Shown here: piece by piece, positions 25,564 to 34,777 of the stretch
Numbering within the stretch: the first letter of the stretch is position 1
Layout: every line of letters begins with the position of its first letter
Assembly (NCBI RefSeq): GCF_003985125.1
Contig: NZ_ML133579.1
Span: 62,001 to 126,000, forward strand
Length of the DNA stretch: 64,000 nt
DNA from: Rhizobium phaseoli
GTDB taxonomy: Bacteria; Pseudomonadota; Alphaproteobacteria; Rhizobiales; Rhizobiaceae
Reading direction: 5' to 3'
Position numbers and translations under genes: made by a program
The notes under the pieces: model-generated
What the model was told of the DNA's origin: nothing
Databases searched by the model: none
What the model saw: only the letters and a program-made list of their open reading frames with translations

Positions 25564-26475
25564 ATGGATCAGCTTTCGGCAATGCGTGTCTTCATCCGCG
25601 TGGTGGAGACGGGCAATTTCACCCGCGCCGCCGACATGCTCGCCATGCCCAAGGCGACGGTGACCAATCTTATCCAGGGCCTGGAGGCGCATCTGCGCAC
25701 CAAGCTTCTGAACCGTACCACGCGCCGGGTGATGGTGACCACGGATGGCGCGCTTTACTACGAACGCGCCGCCCAGCTTATCTCCGAACTGGAGGAACTC
25801 GACGGCAGCCTGTCCAATTCGCAGAGCCTGCCGAGCGGGCGGCTGCGCGTCGAGATGAGCGGCGCCTTTGCTGACGCGATCGTCGTCCCGGCGCTGTGCG
25901 ACTTTTATCAGCGTTATCCCGATATCCGTCTGGACCTCGGCGTCAGCGACCGCACGGTTGATTATCTGGTCGAAAATGTCGATTGCGCGCTGCGGGCCGG
26001 CACGCCCGCCGACCAGTCGCTGATCGCCCGGCGCGTTTCAGAAATGGAACTCATCACCTGTGCTTCGCCGAGCTACATCCAGAAATTCGGCATGCCCGAA
26101 CGCCCTGAGGATCTGGAGGCAGCACACTACTCGGTCAATTATTTCCGCGCTCAGAACAACCGCACGCTACCCTTCGAATTTCGCAGGGACAACGAGACGA
26201 TCGAAACCAACCCGCGCTACATCGCCTCCGTCAACGACAGCCGCACCTATCTGACCGCGGCACTGACGGGGCTCGGCGTCGCGCAGGTGCCGACCTTCAT
26301 GGCGCGCGAACCGATGCGGCGGGGCGAACTCGTCCGCGTGCTGCCGGAATGGCGCCGCGATCCCATCCCGCTCTATGTCGTCTATCCGCCGAACCGCCAC
26401 CTCAGCAACAAGGTCCGCGTCTTCGTCGACTGGCTCGTGAAGCTTCTGGTCGAGGCCAGGCTGAACGACTATTGA
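25564..26475 (+). CDS. LysR-family transcription regulator (efflux operon)
   Basis: This 303-residue protein has an N-terminal helix-turn-helix (MDQLSAMRVFIRVVETGNFT, then AADMLAMPKATVTNLIQGLE, residues 1-60). A periplasmic-binding-protein-like effector domain follows (about 90-300), including VEMSGAFADAIVVPALCDFY. A TTG three codons upstream (25555) is the alternative start. It diverges from the hydrolase-like, adaptor and RND pump operon, which it probably activates or represses in response to a small molecule. The neighbouring LysR at 27565 is a paralogue with the same length and DNA-binding pattern. Confidence 0.92.
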   Translation: MDQLSAMRVFIRVVETGNFTRAADMLAMPKATVTNLIQGLEAHLRTKLLNRTTRRVMVTTDGALYYERAAQLISELEELDGSLSNSQSLPSGRLRVEMSGAFADAIVVPALCDFYQRYPDIRLDLGVSDRTVDYLVENVDCALRAGTPADQSLIARRVSEMELITCASPSYIQKFGMPERPEDLEAAHYSVNYFRAQNNRTLPFEFRRDNETIETNPRYIASVNDSRTYLTAALTGLGVAQVPTFMAREPMRRGELVRVLPEWRRDPIPLYVVYPPNRHLSNKVRVFVDWLVKLLVEARLNDY

Positions 26476-26539
26476 CCGGCAAAACAGATACGGCCCGGAA
26501 GGAGGGAACCTTCGACGGGCCGCAATATTTGAACATCGG

Positions 26540-26570
26540 GCCTGTCGCGCCGCAGAACGACGCGGCAGGC
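26540..26570. terminator. Hairpin between convergent LysR and SDR genes
   Basis: GCCTGTCGCG (26540-26549) and CGCGGCAGGC (26561-26570) are complementary with one mismatch across an 11-base loop. They lie in the 227-base region between converging stops. No T tract is present, so this would be a Rho-type or weak bidirectional terminator. Confidence 0.35.
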
Positions 26571-26702
26571 TCTGGAGGTTCGGAAGAGAGCGTCAGGGAA
26601 CTCCACTCTCTCGCGATAAAGCAGTTATATGCACTCTCCATAAGATTGTAAGAGGGAAAACCCACAAGCACTGTTCACATAATCGCGATGACGTCGCCGT
26701 CG

Positions 26703-27446
26703 TCAGACCATACCGCCATTGGCGCGCAGCGTTTGGCCATTGACCCAGCCGCCATCCGGGCCGGCGAGGAAGGCGACCGCCGACGCGATGTCCTCGGGCG
26801 TGCCGAGGCGCTCCAGCGGGTTCATCTTCGCCATGCGGGCGACGAGTTCCTCCGATTTGCCGTTGAGGAAAAGATCGGTGGCGACAGGACCGGGCGCAAT
26901 CGCATTGACAGTGATGGTGCGGCCGCGCATTTCCTTGGCCATGATCGCCGTCAGCGTTTCGACGGCCGCCTTGGTCGCGGCGTAGACGCCATAGGTCTCA
27001 AGCTTCAGCCCGACGATCGAGGTCGAGAAGTTGATGACCCGGCCGCCGTCGCGCAAGCGCCTGGCGGCCTCCCTCAGCGTGTTGAAGGTGCCCTTGAGGT
27101 TGACGCGGATCTGGCGGTCGAAGGTTTCGTCGTCGGCCTCGGTGAGCGAGGAGAGCATCATGATACCGGCATTGTTGACGAGCACGTCGACGCCGCCGAA
27201 GGCGGCTTCCGCGGCATCGAACATGCGACGCACGGCGTCCGCATCGCTGACATCGGCTTTCGCGGTCAGCGCCTCGCCACCGGCCTGCTCGATCTCCCGG
27301 GCGAGGTCCTCGGCCGGCGCGGCATTGCCGGAATAGTTGATGACGACGGTAAAACCGTCTCTGGCGAGGCGCTTGGCAACCGCCGCGCCGATACCGCGGG
27401 AAGCGCCGGTAACCAGTGCGACCTTGCTGCTTTGGTTGGAAGTCAT
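26703..27446 (-). CDS. Short-chain dehydrogenase/reductase (SDR)
   Basis: This 247-residue classical SDR shows the NAD(P)-binding motif VTGASRGIGAAVAKRLA (residues about 12-28), NNAG (NAGIMM near 92), catalytic Ser around 140 (INFSTSIVGL) and YxxxK in YGVYAATKAAVETL. The C-terminal GWVNGQTLRANGG is typical of FabG-like enzymes. It reduces a ketone or oxidises an alcohol; the substrate is unknown. It diverges from a LysR gene with a strong palindrome in the 118-base gap, suggesting LysR control. Confidence 0.92.
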   Translation of the reverse strand: MTSNQSSKVALVTGASRGIGAAVAKRLARDGFTVVINYSGNAAPAEDLAREIEQAGGEALTAKADVSDADAVRRMFDAAEAAFGGVDVLVNNAGIMMLSSLTEADDETFDRQIRVNLKGTFNTLREAARRLRDGGRVINFSTSIVGLKLETYGVYAATKAAVETLTAIMAKEMRGRTITVNAIAPGPVATDLFLNGKSEELVARMAKMNPLERLGTPEDIASAVAFLAGPDGGWVNGQTLRANGGMV

Positions 27447-27512
27447 TGTTCTTCTCCTTCATCTGCGCCGCAGCGCGTTTTCGATGGAAAGAAGATGCGC
27501 CTTTTGCTTGAG

Positions 27513-27546
27513 CGGATAATCGTGCATTCTTCGGCATCATTATCCG
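27513..27546. promoter_or_regulatory. Palindromic operator candidate between SDR and LysR genes
   Basis: CGGATAAT (27513-27520) and ATTATCCG (27539-27546) are perfect 8-base complements with an 18-base spacer. They lie between divergent promoters and end 18 bases before the LysR start. Symmetry and position suggest a LysR binding site controlling both genes. Confidence 0.6.
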
Positions 27547-27564
27547 GGAAGGGCGAACAAACAG

Positions 27565-28473
27565 ATGGACAGGTTCGATGCCATGCGTGTGTTCTGCCGC
27601 GTCGTCGAGCGTCGCAGCTTCACCCTTGCCGCCGAAGATACCGGCCTGCCGCGCTCGACCGTAACCGATGCGGTCAAGCAGCTCGAGGCCCGCCTCGGCG
27701 TACGCCTGCTCCAGCGCACCACGCGCCACGTCAGCCCGACGCTCGACGGCGAGGCCTATTACCAGCGCTGCCTGTCGATCCTCGCCGACATCGAGGATGC
27801 CGAAGGGGCTTTTGCCGGAGCCAGACCGAAGGGCCTGTTGCGCGTCGACGTGCACGGCACGCTCGCCCGCCACTTCGTGTTGCCAAGCCTGCCGTCATTT
27901 CTTGAGACCTATCCCGAGATCGAATTCTATATGAGCGAAGGCGACCGGCTGGTCGATCTGGTGCGCGAAGGCATCGACTGCGTGGTGCGCGTCGGTACGC
28001 CTGGGGATAGCGACATGGTCGCCCGCCGTCTCGCCATGCTCGACGAGATCACCCTCGCCTCCCCCGCCTACATCGCCGCCCACGGCCTGCCGCAGCATCC
28101 GGACCGGCTGACCGGCCACCGCATGGTCGGCTTCCGCTCCAGCAGCACCGGGACTCTGCTGCCGCTCGAATTCATCGTCGACGGCGCGGTGCGCAATATC
28201 ACCCTTCCCGCGGCCGTCGCCGTCAACGCCGCCGAAAGCTATATTTCCGCAGCAAGGATGGGCCTTGGCCTGATCCAGATCCCGCGCTATCATGCGGAAA
28301 ACGATCTCGCCGAGGGAAGGCTGGTTCACGTGCTCGAGAATTTCCCCCTGACCCCGACGCCGGTATCCCTGCTCTATCCCCGCAACCGCCAGCTTTCGCC
28401 GCGCGTGCGCGTGTTCATCGACTGGCTGGTGAAGGTCTTCGCTCGACAAAATCCGGAAAGCGGGCATCATTAA
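27565..28473 (+). CDS. LysR-family transcription regulator (SDR-linked)
   Basis: This 302-residue protein has an N-terminal helix-turn-helix (MDRFDAMRVFCRVVERRSFT, then AAEDTGLPRSTVTDAVKQLE). An effector-binding domain follows (about residues 90-295). It resembles the LysR at 25564 in length, start pattern and the C-terminal NRQLSPRVRVFIDWLVK, and both belong to the LysR subgroup that often sits beside dehydrogenases. The operator-like palindrome upstream and the divergent SDR suggest that the SDR gene is its target. Confidence 0.92.
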   Translation: MDRFDAMRVFCRVVERRSFTLAAEDTGLPRSTVTDAVKQLEARLGVRLLQRTTRHVSPTLDGEAYYQRCLSILADIEDAEGAFAGARPKGLLRVDVHGTLARHFVLPSLPSFLETYPEIEFYMSEGDRLVDLVREGIDCVVRVGTPGDSDMVARRLAMLDEITLASPAYIAAHGLPQHPDRLTGHRMVGFRSSSTGTLLPLEFIVDGAVRNITLPAAVAVNAAESYISAARMGLGLIQIPRYHAENDLAEGRLVHVLENFPLTPTPVSLLYPRNRQLSPRVRVFIDWLVKVFARQNPESGHH

Positions 28474-28512
28474 AACGCGCCTTGCTAATGTAAGCGCTAT
28501 TTGGGGAAGGCT

Positions 28513-28827
28513 ATGGCACTCAGCGACATCACTGTCTACCAGACGGAAGACGGTTTCGTCGTCGAATTCGGCGGCGACGGCGAAAACAGCATTGCCGTAA
28601 CGCTGCGCAGCACGCCCGAATTGACCTCGGAAAATGCGGTCTCCCGCGCCAGAGCCCTGCTTGCGAAAGCGATCGAACCCGCCCATGGCGACGGCGCGCG
28701 CAGCAAGGATCCCGCCCTGCTCGAAGAAGAACTGGAAGAGGGCCTGGAAGATTCCTTCCCGGCTAGCGATCCGGTGTCGGTGACGGTCTCCTCGATCCCG
28801 ATGCGCGATCCGAATGCCGGTCACTGA
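28513..28827 (+). CDS. Small protein with a C-terminal SFPASDP motif
   Basis: This 104-residue protein starts MALSDITVYQTEDGFVVEFG at ATG 28513, after GGGGAAGG. The first 40 residues look like a small beta structure. The C terminus has an acidic helix followed by DSFPASDPVSV (about residues 82-92). This short motif recurs in small proteins of many alphaproteobacteria, usually of unknown function. The gene lies 40 bases after the LysR stop on the same strand and may share its transcript. Confidence 0.7.
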   Translation: MALSDITVYQTEDGFVVEFGGDGENSIAVTLRSTPELTSENAVSRARALLAKAIEPAHGDGARSKDPALLEEELEEGLEDSFPASDPVSVTVSSIPMRDPNAGH

Positions 28828-28877
28828 TGCCCGCCCTTCCACTGCGAGCGGTTTTGGGATGACGGCAGCCACGTCGA

Positions 28878-29495
28878 ATGTTATCTGCGTCGGCCATGAC
28901 CGATGGTGGAACGAAAGCCGGCGCGATCGGCGCCGATGCGCTCGCCGGCGAAAGCCTCAAGGCGTTTTTCGAGCGCGACGCGATCACTGTTGCCCGCGCT
29001 CTGCTCGGCTGCCACCTAACCGTCAATGGCGCCGGCGGCCGTATCACCGAGACGGAAGCCTATTTCCCCGATGACGAGGCTTCGCACAGCTTCCGCGGGC
29101 CGACCAAGCGCAATGGCGCCATGTTCGGCCGGCCCGGTACTGTCTATATCTACCGCATTTACGGCATGTACTGGTGCTTGAACTTCGTTTGTCATCCCGG
29201 ATCGGCCGTGCTGATCCGGGCGCTCGAGCCGGAGACCGGAATCCCTTTGATGATGGAGCGGCGCGGCACCGATATGTTGACGGCGCTCTGCAGCGGCCCC
29301 GGTAAACTCTGCCAGGCGCTCGGCATCGACATCGAGATCAACGACAGGCTGCTCGACCGCCCGCCCTATGCGCTGACGCCCTCCGCGCCGGTTCCGATCG
29401 TTTCGGGAAAGCGCATCGGCATCACCAAAAATGCCGAGGTGCCATGGCGCTTCGGTATCCAGGGATCGCGTTATCTCAGCAAGCCGTTTCGCTGA
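28878..29495 (+). CDS. mpg: DNA-3-methyladenine glycosylase (AAG/MPG family)
   Basis: This 205-residue protein has the human-AAG-like fold signatures: the catalytic region RITETEAYFPDDEASHSF with Glu and nearby His, then GPTKRNGAMFGRPGTVYIYR and IYGMYWCLNFVC. GPGKLCQALGI lies near residues 146-156. It excises 3-methyladenine and related alkylated bases, beginning base-excision repair. The start is either ATG 28878 or ATG 28896; neither has a strong ribosome site. It converges on the EmrB-like gene with 37 bases between stops. Confidence 0.93.
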   Translation: MLSASAMTDGGTKAGAIGADALAGESLKAFFERDAITVARALLGCHLTVNGAGGRITETEAYFPDDEASHSFRGPTKRNGAMFGRPGTVYIYRIYGMYWCLNFVCHPGSAVLIRALEPETGIPLMMERRGTDMLTALCSGPGKLCQALGIDIEINDRLLDRPPYALTPSAPVPIVSGKRIGITKNAEVPWRFGIQGSRYLSKPFR

Positions 29496-29532
29496 GCAAT
29501 ACCGGTAACCCTGTGCAGCAGTTTTCGAGAGC

Positions 29533-31074
29533 CTATTCCATCACCGCGCTATGATCGACGGCGGGCGCCGCCTTTGGCTTGCGCAGCAGCAGCACCAGCG
29601 GAATGACCGCGAGCGACATCAGCATCAACAGCTTGAAATCGTCCATATAGGCGATGATCGTCGATTGCAGCGTGATGATCTCATTGAGTGAGGCACGCCC
29701 GGCTGCCGTCAGCGGACTGAGCCCCTGCGCCGCCACCGCGTTGAAGGCGTGGTTGAACGGCGTTACATAGGCTGCGATCGATTCGTGATTGCTCTGCGTG
29801 TTCTCGACGATCAGCGCCGAGACGATCGAGATGCCCACGGACGAACCGATGTTACGCGACAGATTGTAGAGGCCGGTGCCGTCGCCGCGCATATGGGCGG
29901 GCAGCGTGGCGAAGGCGATCGTCGTCAGCGGCACGAACAGGAAGCCGAGTCCGGCACCCTGAATAAAACCGACGGAGACGATCGTCCACTGCGAGACGTC
30001 AGGCGTCCAGCCGGTCATGTCATACATCGCCCAGGCGGTGAGGCCGAGCCCCAGCACCAGCAGCCAGCGCGTATCGACCTTGCCGATCAGCCGCCCGACG
30101 ACGAACATGCAGAGCATGGTGCCGAGCCCGCGCGGCCCCATGACGATGCCGGCGGTGATCACGGGATAGCCCATCAGCGTCTGCAGGTAGGGGGTCATCA
30201 GTGCCAGCGAGGCGAGATAGGTGATGCCGATCACGAAGATGAAGATCATGCTGATCGTGAAGTTCTGATCGAGGAACAGCTTCGGATTGACGAAGGATTT
30301 CTCCGCCGTCAGCGTGTGCACCAGAAGCAGATAGAAGGCAGCGGCGCAGATGATCGATTCAAGCACGATCTCGCCGGAGGAGAACCAGTCGAGCTGCTCG
30401 CCGCGGTCGAGGAAAAGTTGCAGTGAGGCGATGAACAGGCTCATCATCCCGAAGCCGAACCAGTCGAGCTTGGCGAGCGCATCCCTCTTCGTTTCCGAAA
30501 CGAAGACGACGATGCCTGCAAAGGCGAGCGCGCCGATCGGCACGTTGATGTAGAACACCCAGCGCCAGCTGATATTGTCGGTCAGCCAGCCGCCGATAAC
30601 AGGCCCGAGAACCGGCCCGACCATGACCGAGACGCCAAAGAGGGCCATGGCCGAGCCGCGCTCCTCGACCGTATAAATATCGAGGAGAATGCCCTGGGAA
30701 AGTGGCACCAGCGATGCGCCGAACAGCCCCTGCAACAGGCGGAAGGCGACGATCTGGTTCAGCGACTGCGCCAGGCCGCAAAGCACGGAAGCGCCGACGA
30801 AACCGGCAATCGCGACAAGCAGCACGCGCTTGCGGCCGAACTTGGCCGCGAGGAAGCCCGAGGGCGGCGTCATGATCGCCGCGGCGACGATGTATGAGGT
30901 CAGCACCCAGTTGATCTGGTCGGCGGAGGCCGACACGCTGCCCTGGATATAGGGCAGCGCCACATTGGCGATTGTTGTGTCCAACGCTTGCATGATGACC
31001 GCGAGGATGACGCAGGCGGTGATCGCGCCACGATTGGCGACCGGGCTCGCCGAAGATGCGGAGGCGTTATTCAT
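29533..31074 (-). CDS. emrB: EmrB/DHA2-type MFS multidrug exporter
   Basis: This 513-residue protein has 14 hydrophobic segments, as DHA2 transporters do. The start MNNASASSASPVANRGAITA precedes the first span, and motif LDTTIANVALPYIQGSVSAS (helix 1) and LAAKFGRKRVLLVAI (motif A) are present. It exports drugs by proton antiport, in EmrAB systems as a tripartite pump with the adaptor encoded just upstream. The ATG at 31074 overlaps the end of that adaptor gene by 8 bases, so the two are translationally coupled. Confidence 0.93.
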   Translation of the reverse strand: MNNASASSASPVANRGAITACVILAVIMQALDTTIANVALPYIQGSVSASADQINWVLTSYIVAAAIMTPPSGFLAAKFGRKRVLLVAIAGFVGASVLCGLAQSLNQIVAFRLLQGLFGASLVPLSQGILLDIYTVEERGSAMALFGVSVMVGPVLGPVIGGWLTDNISWRWVFYINVPIGALAFAGIVVFVSETKRDALAKLDWFGFGMMSLFIASLQLFLDRGEQLDWFSSGEIVLESIICAAAFYLLLVHTLTAEKSFVNPKLFLDQNFTISMIFIFVIGITYLASLALMTPYLQTLMGYPVITAGIVMGPRGLGTMLCMFVVGRLIGKVDTRWLLVLGLGLTAWAMYDMTGWTPDVSQWTIVSVGFIQGAGLGFLFVPLTTIAFATLPAHMRGDGTGLYNLSRNIGSSVGISIVSALIVENTQSNHESIAAYVTPFNHAFNAVAAQGLSPLTAAGRASLNEIITLQSTIIAYMDDFKLLMLMSLAVIPLVLLLRKPKAAPAVDHSAVME

Positions 31075-32287
31075 GATCCTTGCCCTGAGTCCGCCCCAGA
31101 AGCTTGTTGACGAAGTCAGGCAGGCCACGGGCGTGGCCGGTATCGACATCGACCACCGTGCTCATGCCGACGCGAAGCGGCGGCTTGCCTTGCACATCCT
31201 CGATGCTGACCCGCATCGGTATGCGTTGGACGACCTTCACCCAGTTGCCGGTGGTGTTCTGCGCCGGCAGCAGCGCGAAGCTGGAGCCGGAAGCCGGGCT
31301 GATGCTCTCGACCTTGCCCTTCCAGGTCACGCCGGGATAGGTGTCGACGTAGATCTCGGCCATCTGCCCTGATTTGACGTAGGTGAGCTCGGTTTCCTTC
31401 GGGCTGGCGGCGATCCACAGGTGATCCGTGGCGACAAGCGAGAAGGCCTGCTGAGAGGCCTGCAGATAGGAGCCCACCTGCAGCGCGTTGACATTGGTGA
31501 CGATGCCGTCGAATGGCGCCTTGACGACGCTGTGGTCGAGTTCGCGCTGGGCGTTGTCAACATTCGATTTGGCCTGCAGGTAAAGCGGGTTCTCCTCGAT
31601 CGGCTGGTCGGCCGAGCCGCCGAGCTGAGCAAGCGTCGTTGCGGCTTCCGCCTTGGCAACGGTCACCTTCTGCCAGGCAGCCTCCAGATTGTGTTTGGCC
31701 TCGTCATAGGCCGACTGCGTGGCGCTGCCGTTGTTGACGAGGCTCTGCTGCCGGTCGAACTGATCCTGATAATAGGGCAGATCGGCCTGTGCTTGGGTGA
31801 TCTCGGCGAGCGACTGCTGGTAGCTGGCTTTGAGATTCATGATCTGGTTGCGTTGCACGCCGAGCTGCGCCTTGGCCCCATCGAGCGCGATCTTGAAGGA
31901 ATCTGCCCGCAAGCCGAAGAGCACCTGCCCCGCCTTGACCGCCTCATTCTCATGCACATTGATCTGATCGACGATGCCCGAGACATCGGTGGTGACCCCG
32001 ACCATATCGGCCTGGATATAGGCGTTGTCGGTCGACATCACCTGGCCGCCATTGACGTAATAGTAACCGCCAACGCCGAGCGCCACCGGCAGCAGGGCGA
32101 AGAGGACTGGGCGCGTAAGACTGCGCCGGCGGCGGACCTTGTTGCCGCCAGGCGCAGCCACGGCGGCAGCCGGCGCTGAATTGGATGAAGGCGCTTCGGC
32201 TACCGTTTTCTGCTGTTTGACCTGGTTTTCTTCGGATGTCTTGGCATTGGCGTCGGCAACGACGCGGAGGGTGGGTTGATCAGCCAT
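31067..32287 (-). CDS. emrA: EmrA-like HlyD-family adaptor protein
   Basis: This 406-residue protein has a cytoplasmic N-terminal tail (about 50 residues). One transmembrane helix (LTRPVLFALLPVALGVGGYY, about 58-78) is followed by a coiled-coil hairpin and beta barrel. It contains IQADMVGVTTDVSGIVDQIN and APFDGIVTNVNALQVG, both typical of the EmrA/HlyD lipoyl-like domain. It connects the EmrB exporter to an outer-membrane channel. Its start overlaps the marR stop by 8 bases, and its stop overlaps the emrB start. Confidence 0.92.
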   Translation of the reverse strand: MADQPTLRVVADANAKTSEENQVKQQKTVAEAPSSNSAPAAAVAAPGGNKVRRRRSLTRPVLFALLPVALGVGGYYYVNGGQVMSTDNAYIQADMVGVTTDVSGIVDQINVHENEAVKAGQVLFGLRADSFKIALDGAKAQLGVQRNQIMNLKASYQQSLAEITQAQADLPYYQDQFDRQQSLVNNGSATQSAYDEAKHNLEAAWQKVTVAKAEAATTLAQLGGSADQPIEENPLYLQAKSNVDNAQRELDHSVVKAPFDGIVTNVNALQVGSYLQASQQAFSLVATDHLWIAASPKETELTYVKSGQMAEIYVDTYPGVTWKGKVESISPASGSSFALLPAQNTTGNWVKVVQRIPMRVSIEDVQGKPPLRVGMSTVVDVDTGHARGLPDFVNKLLGRTQGKDHE

Positions 32288-32744
32288 CGTTCATCTCATT
32301 TTCTTCAACTGGTTTCCGGCAAGCCTGCACCAGGTTCGTCTTCATTGCGGACAGGATCTGGTAAAGCTGCTCGCGCTGCTCGGCCGGAACGCCTTCCAGT
32401 GCCTCCCCGCGGGTCACATCGCCAAGCTCGCGCATTTCGGCGAGCAGCGGGTGGGCTGCTTCGCGCATGTAGAGCAGCCAGATGCGCCGGTCGGTCGGGT
32501 GCTGACGGCGCTCGATCAGCCCGCGCTCAGCAAGCTTGTCGAGGATGCGCACCAGCGTGATCGGCTCGATTTCGAGGATTTCGGCAAGGCCGCTCTGATG
32601 GATACCTTCATTGTTGGAGAGATAGGCCAGCGTCTGCCATTGCGAACGCGTCAGCCCGAGGCACTTCGCGCGTTGCTCGAACCGCTTGCGCAGCAGCCGT
32701 GCGACGTCGTGGAGAAGGAAACCGAGTGTGGGCGTGGCGCTCAT
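32280..32744 (-). CDS. MarR-family regulator of the EmrAB-type pump
   Basis: This 154-residue protein has the MarR winged helix: GLTRSQWQTLAYLSNNEGIH, then SGLAEILEIEPITLVRILDK and the wing RRQHPTDRRIWLLYM. It likely represses the marR-emrA-emrB operon, released by a drug or plant phenolic. The gene is first in that operon, and its promoter carries a small palindrome. ATG 32744 has only a weak upstream AGG. Confidence 0.9.
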   Translation of the reverse strand: MSATPTLGFLLHDVARLLRKRFEQRAKCLGLTRSQWQTLAYLSNNEGIHQSGLAEILEIEPITLVRILDKLAERGLIERRQHPTDRRIWLLYMREAAHPLLAEMRELGDVTRGEALEGVPAEQREQLYQILSAMKTNLVQACRKPVEENEMNDG

Positions 32745-32765
32745 GAAAACCTGTGTCGACTATTT

Positions 32766-32779
32766 ATAAGCATACTTAT
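32766..32779. promoter_or_regulatory. Palindrome ATAAG-N4-CTTAT upstream of marR
   Basis: ATAAG (32766-32770) and CTTAT (32775-32779) are perfect complements with a CATA spacer, 22 bases before the marR start in an AT-rich promoter. The spacing fits a MarR dimer site for autorepression. Confidence 0.5.
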
Positions 32780-32978
32780 GATATCGGTAGATATATTGAG
32801 CATGTGCGCCGCACAAGGGCAGGAGAGGAAAATATCGCAATCGCGGCCAAAATGCCGCAGCGCGGTCGGAGCCTGAACCCTTTTGTCGGCCGTCACGCGC
32901 CGGACAGTGGCCATGGGATGGCTCAGCCCTAGTTTCACGGAGGGATTGCCTCTACAGGAGGTGCACAGGAGAGCTTGA

Positions 32979-34520
32979 ATGGCGTTCTTCGAAAGCATGC
33001 TGACGCTGCTGCTGGTGGCGATCATCTTCCTGCAATTCTCCAGGAAATTCCGTATTCCCTATCCGACCATGCTGGCGATCGCCGGCATCATCGTCGCCGC
33101 CTTCCCCTGGGCGCCCAATGTCGCAATCGATCCGCAGCTCGCCTTGGCACTCCTGATCGCGCCGGTGCTTTTTGACGCCGCCTATGATCTGCCGCCGCGG
33201 ACATTAAAGCGCAATTGGCTGCCGCTCGTCTCGCTCGCCGGCATTGCCGTGATCCTGACGGCCGCCGCCGTCGCCGCCGTCGGCGTGACGATCGCCGGCC
33301 TGCCGCTTGCCGCAGCCATAGCACTCGGCGCTATCGTCGCGCCGCCGGATGCGGCCGCCGCGACCGCCATGCTCGACCGCTTCGACCTGCCGCGCCAGAC
33401 CTATGTGATCCTGAAAGGCGAGAGCCTGCTGAACGATGCCGTGGCGCTGCTGATTTTCAGCGCCGCGGTTGCCGCCGTCGCAAATCCCGCCTTCTTCACC
33501 GGCGTCCTGGCCGAACTCACGCTGGCGGTACCGGGCGGCATCATCCTCGGCTATCTCCTCGGCCGTCTCTACATGGTCGTCGGCCTGAAGCTCGCCGGCA
33601 CGCTCGGCGGCACCCTGCTCGAATTCGTCGCCACCTTCGGTACATGGGTCATCGCCGAACGGCTGCATCTATCGGCCATCCTGGCGATCGTCGTCTATGC
33701 GATGGTGATTGCCCGCTACATGCCCGAGCGCCAGACGGCCCGCCACCGCATTCATTCCTATTCTGTCTGGGAAGCCGCCGTCTTCCTGCTCAACGTGCTC
33801 GCCTTCCTGCTGATGGGTCTGCAGGTCCGCCAGATCGTTCTCGAACTCGAACCGGGCCGCCTGAATTTCGCAATCATCCTGGCCACCGCGGTCTTCGTCA
33901 CCGTCATCGCCGTCCGCCTGGCCTGGGTGCTCTTTTATAACCGCGTGGTCACCATTCTCGCTGCACGCGGCTATACGAGACAGGCCGCCCCCTCTTTCGC
34001 CACCAGTCTCATTGCCGGCTGGTGCGGCATGCGCGGCCTCGTCACATTGGCGACGGCGCTCGCCTTGCCGATTGACTTCCCCGATCGCGACATCATCCTG
34101 CTTAGCGCGCTTGCCGTCGTCCTCGGCACCCTCGTCGTCCAGGGGCTGACGCTCGGGCCGCTGATCCGCTTCCTGAATTTCGATCCGGATACGTCGCTGG
34201 ACCGCGACCTCACCCGAACACGCATCGCACTGATCGATGCGGCGCTCGCCGAGCTTCACGGCCAGGACAAATCCACTCGCATCTTGCGCGACGTCTATAC
34301 CTCCGAGCGCGAGATCGCCGCGGACGGCAAACACCCGCGCGAAGTCAGCAAGCTTGATAAGCAGCGCCGCCGCGTCATCGTTGCGAAACGCCGCAAACTG
34401 GCCGCGATGCGCCGCAGCGACGAGATCGACGACGATGTCTTCCACATTCTCGAGCAGGAGCTCGACTGGGCCGAGCTTGCCGTTCTGCCGCCCGGTCGCG
34501 ACGAGATCGTCGAGAGTTGA
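32979..34520 (+). CDS. CPA1-type Na+/H+ antiporter
   Basis: This 513-residue protein has about 12 transmembrane segments followed by a hydrophilic C-terminal domain (about residues 410-513). Conserved CPA1 motifs are ALGAIVAPPDAAAATAMLDR (ion-binding Asp) and ILKGESLLNDAVALLIFSAA. These transporters exchange cytoplasmic Na+ or K+ for protons for pH and salt balance. ATG 32979 follows AGGAGAGCTTGA. It diverges from marR, sharing a 234-base promoter region. Confidence 0.92.
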   Translation: MAFFESMLTLLLVAIIFLQFSRKFRIPYPTMLAIAGIIVAAFPWAPNVAIDPQLALALLIAPVLFDAAYDLPPRTLKRNWLPLVSLAGIAVILTAAAVAAVGVTIAGLPLAAAIALGAIVAPPDAAAATAMLDRFDLPRQTYVILKGESLLNDAVALLIFSAAVAAVANPAFFTGVLAELTLAVPGGIILGYLLGRLYMVVGLKLAGTLGGTLLEFVATFGTWVIAERLHLSAILAIVVYAMVIARYMPERQTARHRIHSYSVWEAAVFLLNVLAFLLMGLQVRQIVLELEPGRLNFAIILATAVFVTVIAVRLAWVLFYNRVVTILAARGYTRQAAPSFATSLIAGWCGMRGLVTLATALALPIDFPDRDIILLSALAVVLGTLVVQGLTLGPLIRFLNFDPDTSLDRDLTRTRIALIDAALAELHGQDKSTRILRDVYTSEREIAADGKHPREVSKLDKQRRRVIVAKRRKLAAMRRSDEIDDDVFHILEQELDWAELAVLPPGRDEIVES

Positions 34521-34777
34521 CAGGGTCTCGTGAAGTCTTCGTGATTGCGAGAAAGGGGATAATTGGCGTTTGCTATTTTTCGCCGCTGCCGTTTATATCC
34601 AGTTCCGCAGTGACGATTTTTCCGACGTGCATCGCATGCCGGCTTTCCTTCCCAGGGATTGGACGCCGGGAGAAATCACGAGGGCAGCAGCCTTCGTTCC
34701 AAAACAAGACACGAATAGCATCACTTCATTTTGGATTGGGCGGCAGTCGATCGGCCGCCGAGCTTGGAGGGACCGTT

